NCBI GenBank assembly: GCA_949296915.1
Contig: CASFPX010000022.1
Span: forward strand, 1-27,095
Direction of reading: 5' to 3'
Source: Onthovicinus sp900555545
GTDB lineage: Bacteria > Bacillota > Clostridia > Oscillospirales > Acutalibacteraceae
Length of the DNA stretch: 27,095 nucleotides
Shown here: in pieces, positions 1 through 6,913 of the stretch
Numbering within the stretch: the stretch's first letter is position 1
Layout of the letters: every line of letters begins with the position of its first letter
Program-made: the position numbers and the translations under genes
The notes under the pieces: generated by a model
What the model was told of the DNA's origin: nothing
Databases searched by the model: none
The model's input: the letters and a program-made list of their open reading frames with translations, nothing else

Positions 1-832
1 GCGCCACTCCAGTTTTATTCTGGATGCGCTCATGGTTATAGAAGTGAATGTATCTGTCGATCAGTTCATTCGCTTCCTTGAAAGTCTTAGGCTTGTGCCG
101 GTAGATACATTCTGTTTTCAGAATAGAGAAGAAATTCTCTGCCATTGCGTTGTCATAAGGGTTGCCTTTCCTTGACATTGATGGCGTTATGCCGTAAGAT
201 TGAGTTAGCTTAAAATATGCTTGGGATGTGTATTGAAAGCCTTGGTCGCTGTGGAGCTGCAACTCCACAGCGACTCTCTTTTCCTCCTTCTTCATTGCCA
301 GCCGGATCGTGTCTAGGACAAGATTTACTGTCTGCTGCGTTGCAGTCTTGTAAGCCACAATGCTGTTGTCGTACAGATCCCGGATCATGGACAGGTACAG
401 CACTCCCTCCTTGGTGTGGATGTAGGAAATATCTGTGACCCACTTGCTGTTTGGCCTCTCGGCACGGAACTGCCGCTTCAGCAGATTTTCGTACTTATGT
501 ACCTGCTGGCCGAGGTTGACCCACTTCCTTCGGCGGCGGATCTCTGATAACAAACCATACTTTTTCATAACTCTCAGCACAGTTTTCGGGTTCCTCTCTA
601 TATTTTGATCTTTCAGCCACTTCCAGATCCGTCTGTAGCCGTATGTTTTGTCGGTCTTGTCCTGACACTCCTCAATTTTCCGGGCCAGTGCGGCATCCTG
701 TTCGGCTCTGCCGATCCGCTTCACAAAATCATAGTAGCCGCTCCGGGACACTCCGAAGAATTTGCACATGACAGATACAGGGTATTCATCCCGGTGACGA
801 TGAATTACCGCATACTTTGCCTTTGGCCTCAC
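1..832 (-). CDS. IS3-family transposase OrfB (DDE integrase), 3' end missing
   Basis: Catalytic subunit of the transposase, which cuts and joins DNA during transposition. Translating the minus strand gives an HTH_21-like N-terminal region followed by an rve integrase core. The DDE triad is visible: Asp in WVTDISY, Asp in LHSDQGFQY and Glu in NAMAENFF, so the core looks intact. The frame is open for 277 codons from a GTG at 832 to base 2, where it leaves the window inside NKTGVA. The last residues (PLTLRHSA and a TAA) are found in the same frame at 27057-27095. Relative to the tail of orfA (stop at 829-831) orfB lies in the -1 frame, as expected for IS3 programmed frameshifting, so the true product would be an OrfAB fusion and the GTG start is only nominal. 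Confidence 0.9.
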   Translation of the reverse strand, partial: MRPKAKYAVIHRHRDEYPVSVMCKFFGVSRSGYYDFVKRIGRAEQDAALARKIEECQDKTDKTYGYRRIWKWLKDQNIERNPKTVLRVMKKYGLLSEIRRRRKWVNLGQQVHKYENLLKRQFRAERPNSKWVTDISYIHTKEGVLYLSMIRDLYDNSIVAYKTATQQTVNLVLDTIRLAMKKEEKRVAVELQLHSDQGFQYTSQAYFKLTQSYGITPSMSRKGNPYDNAMAENFFSILKTECIYRHKPKTFKEANELIDRYIHFYNHERIQNKTGVA

Positions 833-863
833 TTCCTTTCTGTGGACTGTAGAAAATCCCGCA

Positions 864-1052
864 TCAGCGCCACTTCCATTCGATTTGACGCAGTTTTGTT
901 TCAGGACGCAACCCACACCAGCTCTGTATGGTATAGCGACTGATCCCGGTTTCTCGGCTGATTTTACGTTGCGAATCTCCTGCTGCTACTCGCCTACGCA
1001 CTTCTTCTTTTATCCGTTCTGGATACTGCTTCATACCTTTTCTTCCTGACAT
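864..1052 (-). CDS. IS3-family OrfA, N-terminal helix-turn-helix fragment (frame-disrupted)
   Basis: Encodes 62 residues: a basic N-terminus and a helix-turn-helix (about residues 12-45, ending SRYTIQSW) that would bind the element ends. IS3 OrfA proteins are usually about 90-170 residues, with a leucine-zipper C-terminus. Here the frame stops after LRQIEWKWR. In the next frame, just downstream, the strand encodes NRMEVALMRDFLQSTERK and a stop at 829-831, a typical OrfA tail. The middle of orfA therefore seems deleted, joining head and tail out of frame. The start is supported by GGGGG seven bases upstream. This copy may be unable to make full-length transposase. Confidence 0.75.
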   Translation of the reverse strand: MSGRKGMKQYPERIKEEVRRRVAAGDSQRKISRETGISRYTIQSWCGLRPETKLRQIEWKWR

Positions 1053-1059
1053 GTAATTA

Positions 1060-1104
1060 CCCCCTGATGTAGTTATTATCCTACATCAGGGGGCTTTTTG
1101 TCTA
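1060..1104 (-). promoter_or_regulatory. orfA promoter and SD-sequestering hairpin inside the IS end
   Basis: On the minus strand there is a -35-like TAGACA (1104-1099), an 18-base spacer and a -10-like GATAAT (1080-1075), predicting a transcript start near 1068. Bases 1060-1072 and 1081-1093 form a perfect 13-bp inverted repeat with an 8-base loop. The distal arm contains the GGGGG Shine-Dalgarno sequence of orfA. A transcript entering from outside the element would contain both arms and bury the ribosome site; one starting near 1068 lacks the first arm and leaves it free. This matches the known protection of IS10/IS50 transposase genes from read-through. On the plus strand the same stem is followed by CTTTTT and could act as a terminator. 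Confidence 0.65.
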
Positions 1105-1153
1105 TTGTCCGTTTTTACTGGTTCAGTTCAGTTTCCGCGGGCTTTGTTTTATG

Positions 1154-1660
1154 TCATGATGTTTTATAATACCTGTAATACTTAAAATCAAATCGCTCGT
1201 TTGTGGCGTGTACCAAAAGTGAGCGTGTATCGATAAATTGATAGCCGCACCGTTCTAAAACGTGTTGGGATTGGACATTATCTACAGCAACTGTACCAAT
1301 TAAATATGGAATATTATAATTTTCCAACGCCCATCCGGTTACTTCTTTTGTCGCCTCTGATGCAAACCCATATCCCCGATATTCTGCTAATAAATAATAA
1401 AATATTTCCGGTTCATGCAGATCGTCATGTTTTCCCGCGCCGATCGTACCCACAAATTTTCCGGTTGCCTTTTCAAAAATCCCAAATGAAATCAATCCAT
1501 TTTTGATGTCCATGGTAGAATATTGCGAAATTAACCAATTCAAAAATCCTTTTCCGCTTCCAAAACAAGACTTCTGAACATCATTCAGCGTTCGTTCGAA
1601 GTCCGGGTAATCAGCTTCGCAAAGTTCACGAATAATCAGCCGTTCCGTTATTATTTTCAT
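1154..1660 (-). CDS. GNAT-family N-acetyltransferase (RimJ/RimL type)
   Basis: Transfers acetyl from acetyl-CoA to an amino group; the substrate cannot be told from the sequence. The N-terminus TERLIIREL is the classic first strand of RimJ/RimL-like GNATs. The acetyl-CoA loop (motif A) is YRGYGFASEAT at about residues 95-105, and the C-terminal NVQSQHVLERCGYQF matches the family's final helix and strand. Its length of about 168 residues is normal. Two adjacent ATGs exist (1663 and 1660); GGGGA lies one base before the first and four before the second, so 1660 is preferred. The gene is visibly more AT-rich than its neighbours and sits against the IS end, which suggests acquisition by transfer. 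It may act on a ribosomal protein or an aminoglycoside-like compound, but neither is shown. Confidence 0.88.
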   Translation of the reverse strand: MKIITERLIIRELCEADYPDFERTLNDVQKSCFGSGKGFLNWLISQYSTMDIKNGLISFGIFEKATGKFVGTIGAGKHDDLHEPEIFYYLLAEYRGYGFASEATKEVTGWALENYNIPYLIGTVAVDNVQSQHVLERCGYQFIDTRSLLVHATNERFDFKYYRYYKTS

Positions 1661-1679
1661 CATGTCCCCATTCTATATT

Positions 1680-1804
1680 GCACATCTTGCATTCTTGGCG
1701 AGCAGGCAAACCGCCTGTCCATTTTCGAAACCGGCAATGGGCTCCGATGGCTTGGCATCGAGTCCTTTCCATAAAAACTCCCCGATCTCGTGTGGATGGC
1801 TCCT
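1680..1804 (-). other. Intergenic stretch with a possible gene remnant
   Basis: In frame with the MFS gene just past its TAA, the minus strand stays open for about 40 codons, including GEFLWKGLDAKPSEPIAGF, up to a stop near 1677. It follows an AGGAG sequence but has no ATG, GTG or TTG at a useful distance. It may be the remaining 3' end of a lost gene that followed the transporter, but no family is recognised and chance is not excluded. Confidence 0.2.
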
Positions 1805-3169
1805 TTAAACATTTGGTGTTTGTGATGGATCTGCTGCCTTTTTCTGCGCTTTCTTTTTGCGTACGATCAGGAATGCCGCGATCGGGATAAAGGCGAATAC
1901 GATCACAATGGCACTGGCGAGGAAGATCTCCGGTGTGGGGACGGGCTTGACCTGACCGAGTTCCTCGTATGTCAGCCCCGTGTTCGTAATCACACCGGCG
2001 CCGATATAGGGGCCGGTCACCATTGGGATCAACACGGAGAAAAAGATGCGGATCCCCTGGAGCTGGCCGGCCTTGGAGTCGGGCGTATAGTCGCGGATGA
2101 TGCCGCCAACCGCCGCGGCCAGCAGCAGGCCGGCACCGAGCATGATGCCACCGACAACGCCAAAGACGATCATGGATCCCTTATCGCGGATCAGGTACAC
2201 CCCAAGGAACCCAAGGGCCAGAATTACCGTGGTGGGGATCAGGAATTTGTACTTGCCGTATTTGTCCATCAGCCGCCCGAGGACAAGATTGGCGACAATG
2301 GCGATCACACCTGCGATTGCAACCACAGGGATATAGTTCTCATACCCCAAGTATTTTTGAATATAGATGAGCAGGTAGGGCATGTAGACCTGCTGCGCCA
2401 TGCTGATGACAGCCAGCACGCAGAAGGCGATATACAGCAGGGTATTGTTCTTAACAGTAGAAGGGCGGAAGCCATAGAAGATGTTGACAAAGTAGTTGCC
2501 TTTGTCTGGCTTGAGCTGCGGGGGATCTTTTATTAGAAAAATTCCGATGATTCCGGCCAGTGTCGTCAGTCCGCCCACGATGATGAAAAACGGTTTCCAG
2601 TTATTGGCCTGCGTAAAGGGGGCCAGCGCACCGAACACCACGACCATGCCAAGCAACGGCATGATTGAGAGGACGGATTCCGTCTTGCCGCGCTGTTCCG
2701 GCACGGTGACATCCGTCACCCAGGCGTTAAAGCACGCGTCGTTGGCCGTGGAGCCGAAGAACGTCATCACGCAGTCCATTACCACGACGATGATTCCCGT
2801 GACGGTGACGGCGCTCGCCGCGCCGACGAGCTTGGCCGTATTGTCCACCGTGATAAAGGCAAAGGCAAGGGTCGTAAAGCCCCAGATAAAATAGCCGCCG
2901 CAGATGAAAATTTTACGCTTACCCAGCCTGTCGGAGAGCAGCCCCATCAGCAGTGTCGTGATTGTGGCGGTGGCGGCGCTGAAGGCCACCATGTTTGCAA
3001 TCACGTTTGGATCGCCGGTGATGGTGTTGTAGACGTAGACGTTAAAAAACATATTCTCTACCGTCCACGCCACCTGGCCGATCAGGCCAAACAGGATCAG
3101 CGGGATCCAGATTTTGATACTGACCTTGGAGCTCGCCTGAAGCGGATTTGTGTTTTCTTTCTTTTTCAT
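1805..3169 (-). CDS. Major facilitator superfamily transporter
   Basis: Integral membrane secondary transporter of 454 residues with about twelve hydrophobic segments. The signature between TM2 and TM3 is MGLLSDRLGKRK (about 75-86), matching the MFS GxxxDRxGxRK motif; a degenerate copy, GRLMDKYGKYK, starts the second half. The N-terminal layout (WTVENMFFNVYVYNTITGDP) resembles sugar/cation symporter-like MFS proteins common in Clostridia, but the substrate is unknown. The C-terminus is a basic tail. The start is fixed by AAGGAGG eight bases upstream. It is expressed from its own promoter and seems monocistronic. Sugar or glycoside uptake is a guess from the subfamily. Confidence 0.9.
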   Translation of the reverse strand: MKKKENTNPLQASSKVSIKIWIPLILFGLIGQVAWTVENMFFNVYVYNTITGDPNVIANMVAFSAATATITTLLMGLLSDRLGKRKIFICGGYFIWGFTTLAFAFITVDNTAKLVGAASAVTVTGIIVVVMDCVMTFFGSTANDACFNAWVTDVTVPEQRGKTESVLSIMPLLGMVVVFGALAPFTQANNWKPFFIIVGGLTTLAGIIGIFLIKDPPQLKPDKGNYFVNIFYGFRPSTVKNNTLLYIAFCVLAVISMAQQVYMPYLLIYIQKYLGYENYIPVVAIAGVIAIVANLVLGRLMDKYGKYKFLIPTTVILALGFLGVYLIRDKGSMIVFGVVGGIMLGAGLLLAAAVGGIIRDYTPDSKAGQLQGIRIFFSVLIPMVTGPYIGAGVITNTGLTYEELGQVKPVPTPEIFLASAIVIVFAFIPIAAFLIVRKKKAQKKAADPSQTPNV

Positions 3170-3202
3170 CCATTCTCCCTCCTTCGATAGATTCTATGTA
3201 TC

Positions 3203-3230
3203 ATTATACGATATCGTTAAAAAAATTCAA
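3203..3230 (-). promoter_or_regulatory. Promoter and palindromic operator candidate of the MFS gene
   Basis: On the minus strand TTGAAT (3230-3225) and TATAAT (3208-3203) are separated by 16 bases, about 35 bases before the start codon. A perfect 10-bp palindrome ACGATATCGT (3208-3217) lies in the spacer and touches the -10, where a bound repressor would block RNA polymerase. The regulator is unknown. Confidence 0.6.
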
Positions 3231-3245
3231 TATAATTTTTATATT

Positions 3246-3665
3246 TTATAATATATTAATGTTTATAGCGGGGGATGAGGACCGCCGTTTGGATTCTGCA
3301 AATTGAAAGGATTCGTCGAGCCACCCGAGCAGTTCACCGTCAATTTGCTCTGGGCTGCTGATGGGCACATGGTGCGTCCAGCGGTTAGGGTAGGGCTCCA
3401 CGGATTGGGCGATCCGTGGGGAATCCAGCCGGTAGTCCAGGCCGAAGGTGAGTGTGATGCAATGCTTGGGCCATCCACTGCTCCGGCGTAGTGATACGAT
3501 AGCAAATGGGTGGCGGGCCCAAAAGGAGATTTGTGTCTTTTGCACGCGGATCCGTTCCACTGGAAATTGTGATAGAATTTTTTCTTCCAATAGTTGGTAT
3601 AGTGCATATTCATGGCTTCTTCCCTCAAAAAAACGGAGTATGTCCGAAAATATTTCTTCTCTCAT
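3246..3665 (-). CDS. DUF5655 domain-containing protein
   Basis: A soluble protein of about 139 residues that I match from memory to DUF5655: an N-terminal helix with a FFEG segment, the core VQKTQISFWARHPFAIVSL, then LTFGLDYRLDSPRI, EPYPNRWTHHVPI and ELLGWLDESFQF. These are the characteristic blocks of that family, whose function is unknown. The C-terminal SKRRSSSPAININIL is low-complexity. Two adjacent ATGs exist; AAAGGAG lies three bases before 3668 and six before 3665, so 3665 is preferred. It is divergent from mntP and separated from the downstream MFS gene by that gene's own promoter, so no operon is implied. Confidence 0.72.
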   Translation of the reverse strand: MREEIFSDILRFFEGRSHEYALYQLLEEKILSQFPVERIRVQKTQISFWARHPFAIVSLRRSSGWPKHCITLTFGLDYRLDSPRIAQSVEPYPNRWTHHVPISSPEQIDGELLGWLDESFQFAESKRRSSSPAININIL

Positions 3666-3683
3666 CATGAACTCCTTTCAGGA

Positions 3684-3695
3684 TGCCAGCTGGCA
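3684..3695. promoter_or_regulatory. 12-bp perfect palindrome between divergent genes
   Basis: TGCCAGCTGGCA is self-complementary and lies between the DUF5655 gene start and the mntP promoter. It could be an operator for the DUF5655 gene. There is no family match, and it might be chance. Confidence 0.3.
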
Positions 3696-3740
3696 GGGGG
3701 GCAGCGGTAAATTACCAACGGAATTGATCGAAAAAAGGCG

Positions 3741-3770
3741 TTGACAGTCGGAAAGCGGCTGTGGTAATAT
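3741..3770 (+). promoter_or_regulatory. mntP promoter
   Basis: A consensus -35 TTGACA (3741-3746) and a -10-like TAATAT (3765-3770) are 18 bases apart. The predicted leader to the start codon is about 30 bases, too short to hold a manganese yybP-ykoY riboswitch. Confidence 0.65.
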
Positions 3771-3806
3771 ATTATTCTTGTAAACTCATAACTGGGGGAA
3801 GTATGT

Positions 3807-4370
3807 ATGGCAATTTGGGAACTGTTCACGATTGCAGTCGGCCTGGCGATGGATGCATTTTCCGTTGCAATTTGCAAGGGACTCTCCGTGCAGCGGGCGA
3901 CGGTGAAGCACTCTGTGATTGCAGGCCTGTATTTTGGGGGCTTTCAGGCTTTGATGCCGTTGCTCGGCTATCTGCTGGGCTCCGCTTTTGAGCGCTTCAT
4001 CACCAGCATTGATCACTGGATTATTTTTGTGCTGCTGGCGCTGATCGGAATCAATATGATCCGCGAGTCGCGCAAGCAGGAGGATGAAGTCAACGCCTCC
4101 TTTGGTGTGAAGGCCATGTTGCCGCTGGCGATTGCCACCAGTATTGACGCACTGGGGGTGGGCATTACGTTCGCCTTTATGTCGGTGAACATCTGGATTG
4201 CCATTGCTATCATCGGTATTGTCACGTTCATCCTCTCCTTTGTGGGAGTCAAGGCGGGCAGCTACCTGGGTGCCAAGTACAAGTCCCGCGCAGAGCTGGT
4301 TGGAGGTATCGTGCTGATCCTGATTGGCCTAAAGATCCTGCTGGAGCATTTAGGTGTCATCAGCTGGTAG
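3807..4370 (+). CDS. mntP: Manganese efflux pump MntP
   Basis: Exports Mn(II) from the cytoplasm and so protects against manganese toxicity. The 187-residue protein has six hydrophobic segments and the family's two-fold repeat: an N-terminal GLAMDAFSVAICKG and a second-half ATSIDALGVGITFAF, each carrying a membrane-embedded Asp that the family uses for transport. Length matches MntP/YebN (about 185-190). The start is the ATG at 3807, preceded by GGGGGAAG; an ATG four bases earlier is in another frame. It is transcribed alone from a strong promoter. In many bacteria mntP is controlled by a Mn riboswitch or by MntR; neither signal was recognised here. Confidence 0.95.
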   Translation: MAIWELFTIAVGLAMDAFSVAICKGLSVQRATVKHSVIAGLYFGGFQALMPLLGYLLGSAFERFITSIDHWIIFVLLALIGINMIRESRKQEDEVNASFGVKAMLPLAIATSIDALGVGITFAFMSVNIWIAIAIIGIVTFILSFVGVKAGSYLGAKYKSRAELVGGIVLILIGLKILLEHLGVISW

Positions 4371-4522
4371 ATCACTCCAAGCGTGTGGAACGTACTTATC
4401 AACTGCCCGGTGCTTGTATTGTGTATCGCATCATTCGGTTGCGTTCCTTTTTTGTTGAATCTAATGGTCATATGTGATAAGATGAGAGGGAACCAATAAC
4501 AGATGAAAGAAGGCAGGGGAGT

Positions 4523-5170
4523 TTGGATATCCGGGAAGTCATGAATAGCGGGAAGCTCTATAATGATTACGACGTGGAAGAATTTGCGGATAAACGGATG
4601 CGCGGACGGGAGCTTGTGTACGAATTTAACCATTCCCGCCCCTATGAGGAAAAGCGGCGCAGTGCAATCCTGAGGGAACTGTTTGCCGAGGTGGGGGAAG
4701 GCGTCTATGTGGAGCCGCCCATCCACATGTCTTATGGCTGTAACGTACACGTAGGGGATCACTTTTATGCCAATTTCAACCTGGTGATTGTCGACGATAT
4801 CGACGTCTATATTGGCAATGACGTCATGTTTGCCCCGAATGTGACCATCAGTGTGACGGGCCACCCGGTACATCCGGAGCTGCGCCCGCATGGCGATCAG
4901 TTTTCCGCCCCGGTGCACATCGGAGACCGCGTCTGGATCGGGAGCAACGTGGTGATCTTGCCCGGTGTGACGATTGGGGAAAATTCCGTTATCGGCGCGG
5001 GGAGCGTCGTGACCAAGGACATCCCGCCGAACGTCGTCGCTGTGGGTGCACCGTGCCGCGTATTGCGCCCCATCACGGAGGAGGATCGTGTGAGCTACGC
5101 GATCAAGGGGGAGCGTTTCTCCGCAGAGGGGTATATCTCCACCTATAAAGAGGAGGAATCTTCCAAATAA
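4523..5170 (+). CDS. Sugar/maltose O-acetyltransferase (left-handed beta-helix, LacA/Maa type)
   Basis: Transfers acetyl from acetyl-CoA to a sugar hydroxyl in the cytoplasm. An N-terminal Mac domain (EVMNSGKLYNDYDVE, about residues 5-19) is followed by hexapeptide repeats forming a left-handed beta-helix. The catalytic His lies in VTGHPVHPELR, and the C-terminal coil holds GDRVWIGSNVVILPGVTIGE and VIGAGSVVTKDIPPNVVAVG. Length (215) fits Maa/LacA/NodL enzymes (about 185-215), with a charged C-terminal extension. The start is TTG at 4523: it restores the family N-terminus and follows AGGGGAG, although the one-base spacing is tight; the next candidate, ATG at 4541, would cut the Mac domain. Substrate not determined. 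Confidence 0.9.
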   Translation: MDIREVMNSGKLYNDYDVEEFADKRMRGRELVYEFNHSRPYEEKRRSAILRELFAEVGEGVYVEPPIHMSYGCNVHVGDHFYANFNLVIVDDIDVYIGNDVMFAPNVTISVTGHPVHPELRPHGDQFSAPVHIGDRVWIGSNVVILPGVTIGENSVIGAGSVVTKDIPPNVVAVGAPCRVLRPITEEDRVSYAIKGERFSAEGYISTYKEEESSK

Positions 5171-5179
5171 AAATCATTT

Positions 5180-5209
5180 GCGCCGCATGGGTATATGCGG
5201 CGCTTTTTT
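5180..5209 (+). terminator. Rho-independent terminator after the acetyltransferase gene
   Basis: A perfect 9-bp stem GCGCCGCAT / ATGCGGCGC with a 6-base loop is followed by six T. It lies between convergent genes, and on the minus strand the stem is followed by a looser T-rich run, so it may also serve the hydrolase gene. Confidence 0.92.
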
Positions 5210-5210
5210 G

Positions 5211-6008
5211 TTATTTCACGTGTGCGGGGCGGTAGAAGATCAGAGCCTCGGCGTCCGGGCATTTGGCAATACGCAACGGCAATGGGAAGCGGTTCCCGCG
5301 GCGGACAAGCTCCTTTGCCAGCCGGATTTGAGCGCAAATCTGCTCCGGGGGAATAGGGTCCGCCCCATGCCCGCAGTAGTTCGTGCACCCTTCGCTGAGT
5401 GAAAGAATGCGCTCCGCGCCGGGAATCCAATCGCGCACAGTGGTACTGCCGGGCAAGAAGAGAAATAGAAACGGGTTGACATCATCCCCGCTGAACACGA
5501 TTTGATCCTCAACAAGTTTGAATATTACGGAGCCGCGCGTATGTCCGGGTGTATGGTAGACCTCCACCGTTCGGCCGCCCAGTTCGAACCGATGCCCCTC
5601 ATCCATGAGACGGGGCTCAGCGATATGGTCTCCTTTGGCCAGATCTCTCAGGCTGATGCTGTACTTTTTACGCGCGACCCCTTGGAAGAGCAACAGCCCG
5701 GCCCGCAGAGCGGGGGAGATTTTGCGGCTCATTTTTTCGTCGTCCGGATGGATATAGTAGTGGGTAAACCAGTTTTTTCCGCCCAGGTGATCCGGGTGGC
5801 CGTGCGTGGCAGCCACATCAACCGGCAGGCTTGTGATCCCGCGCACAACGGCGCCGATATTGCCGATCCCGGTGCCAGTGTCAATCAGCAGCGCACGCTC
5901 TTGCCCCACAATCAGGTAGCAGTTGGCCACATCAAACTCATTGATCCGGTAGATTCCCGGGTGTAGTTCGTCCACTTTAAAATCCGTGCGGATGGTTCTC
6001 TTTTTCAT
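5211..6008 (-). CDS. MBL-fold metallo-hydrolase
   Basis: Zinc-dependent hydrolase of the metallo-beta-lactamase fold, 265 residues and probably cytoplasmic. Metal ligands are visible in order: THGHPDHLGG (His69, His71, Asp73, His74), HTPGHTRGS (His156), FSGDDV (Asp175) and YCGHG (His214). The N-terminal GIYRINEFDVANCYLIVG and LLIDTGTG strands are typical of glyoxalase II-like members. The substrate is unknown: glyoxalase, lactonase or phosphodiesterase roles are all possible. A GGGGA seven bases before the ATG supports the start. It sits alone on its strand between two terminators. Confidence 0.9.
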   Translation of the reverse strand: MKKRTIRTDFKVDELHPGIYRINEFDVANCYLIVGQERALLIDTGTGIGNIGAVVRGITSLPVDVAATHGHPDHLGGKNWFTHYYIHPDDEKMSRKISPALRAGLLLFQGVARKKYSISLRDLAKGDHIAEPRLMDEGHRFELGGRTVEVYHTPGHTRGSVIFKLVEDQIVFSGDDVNPFLFLFLPGSTTVRDWIPGAERILSLSEGCTNYCGHGADPIPPEQICAQIRLAKELVRRGNRFPLPLRIAKCPDAEALIFYRPAHVK

Positions 6009-6059
6009 TTTCTCATCCCCTTTGGTATCAGTATAAGGCTTTGCGCCCTAAAGTTCAAG

Positions 6060-6097
6060 AAAAAACGCCTGCGGAATTTTGAAATTCCACAGGCGTG
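6060..6097 (-). terminator. Rho-independent terminator after yebC
   Basis: On the minus strand ACGCCTG-T-GGAATT pairs with AATTCC-G-CAGGCGT (one mismatch, 4-base loop), followed by a run of T. It begins just after the yebC stop. Confidence 0.92.
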
Positions 6098-6107
6098 ATA
6101 AGGACTC

Positions 6108-6839
6108 TTATTCGTCGTCGTTCTCCCAGTTGTGCCACACATCCTGGATGTCGTCGTTGTCCTCCATCATTTCCAGCATTTTGTTCATGTTGGCGATGTC
6201 GTCCTCGTTGGTGAGCTTCGTATATGTAGTGGGGATATATTCGACCTCTGCGGAGACGAATGCATACCCTTTGGCCTCCAGATCGTCGCGCACACCGCCC
6301 AGATCGTTCGGCTCGGTGCGGATTTCGAACACGTCGCCGTCCGTCAGGAAGTCGACTGCCCCGGCCTCCAGTGCATCTTCCATCACCTTTTCCTCATCCA
6401 GGTCTTCTTTCTCGATGGCGATGACGCCCTGGCGGTTGAACATAAAGCTGACACAGCCTGTCTGGCCCATGTTCCCGCCATACTTATCAAAGTAGTGGCG
6501 TACATCGGCGGCAGTCCTGTTGCGGTTATCGGTGAGCGTCTCCACGATCACAGCCACACCGGAGGGACCGTAGCCTTCATAGACGATCTCCTCGTAGTTG
6601 TCCGCTCCGCCCTCGCCGGCGGCCTTTTTGATAATGCGGTCAATGTTATCGTTCGGCACGTTGTTCGCCTTTGCCTTGGCGATAATATCCTTCAGCTTGG
6701 AGTTGGAGTTGGGATCGGGCCCGCCCGCCTTTACGGCGACGGAGATCTCACGGCCGATCTTGGTGAAAACCTTGGCGCGCTGATTGTCCGTTTTCTCCTT
6801 TTTGCGTTTAATAGTACTCCATTTAGAATGTCCTGACAT
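6108..6839 (-). CDS. YebC/PmpR family regulatory protein
   Basis: A conserved cytoplasmic protein. YebC/PmpR members act as DNA-binding regulators, and members of the family (YebC2, mitochondrial TACO1) also help ribosomes through proline-rich stretches. The signature N-terminus MSGHSKWSTIKRKKEK is present, followed by FTKIGREISVAVKAGGPDP, the middle domain YEGYGPSGVAVIVETLTDNRNRT and the tail domain. The protein is 243 residues, the usual length. The start is the ATG at 6839, which has AGGAGG nine bases upstream; an in-frame ATG ten codons earlier lacks support. It has its own promoter and terminator, so it is monocistronic. Which subgroup it belongs to was not determined. Confidence 0.95.
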   Translation of the reverse strand: MSGHSKWSTIKRKKEKTDNQRAKVFTKIGREISVAVKAGGPDPNSNSKLKDIIAKAKANNVPNDNIDRIIKKAAGEGGADNYEEIVYEGYGPSGVAVIVETLTDNRNRTAADVRHYFDKYGGNMGQTGCVSFMFNRQGVIAIEKEDLDEEKVMEDALEAGAVDFLTDGDVFEIRTEPNDLGGVRDDLEAKGYAFVSAEVEYIPTTYTKLTNEDDIANMNKMLEMMEDNDDIQDVWHNWENDDE

Positions 6840-6876
6840 GCTTAGACCTCCTGTTCCTGATTCAAACACGCCTAAT

Positions 6877-6905
6877 ATACTACCATATTACAGGGGAAAG
6901 TGCAA
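6877..6905 (-). promoter_or_regulatory. yebC promoter
   Basis: Minus strand TTGCAC (6905-6900), 17-base spacer, TAGTAT (6882-6877), in the gap after yitT. It would start transcription about 40 bases before the yebC ATG. Confidence 0.5.
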
Positions 6906-6913
6906 GTGCCGCG

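Larger units (their letters stand above)
1..1130 (-). mobile_element. IS3-family (IS150-like) insertion sequence, truncated by the window edge
   Basis: This is the promoter-proximal part of an IS3-type element read on the minus strand: outer end near 1130, orfA fragment, then orfB running off base 1. The outer end reads inward TGAACTG, with ACGGACA 18 bases in and a GCCCCC/TGTAGG block beyond. The same landmarks at the same 18-base offset occur at 26997-27042, which identifies the pair as the two terminal repeats. The flank beyond 1130 is GTTT; the flank before 26997 ends AGTC. No target duplication is shared, so the two ends probably belong to different copies or to an old insertion. The element ends only about 23 bp from the stop of the acetyltransferase gene. 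Confidence 0.9.

Noticed and set aside
3771..3806. A manganese (yybP-ykoY) riboswitch before mntP
   Set aside because: The leader predicted from the TTGACA/TAATAT promoter is only about 30 bases and holds no such structure.
4262..4918. A 218-codon minus-strand open frame
   Set aside because: It is antisense to mntP and the acetyltransferase gene, both well supported, and has no domain signature.
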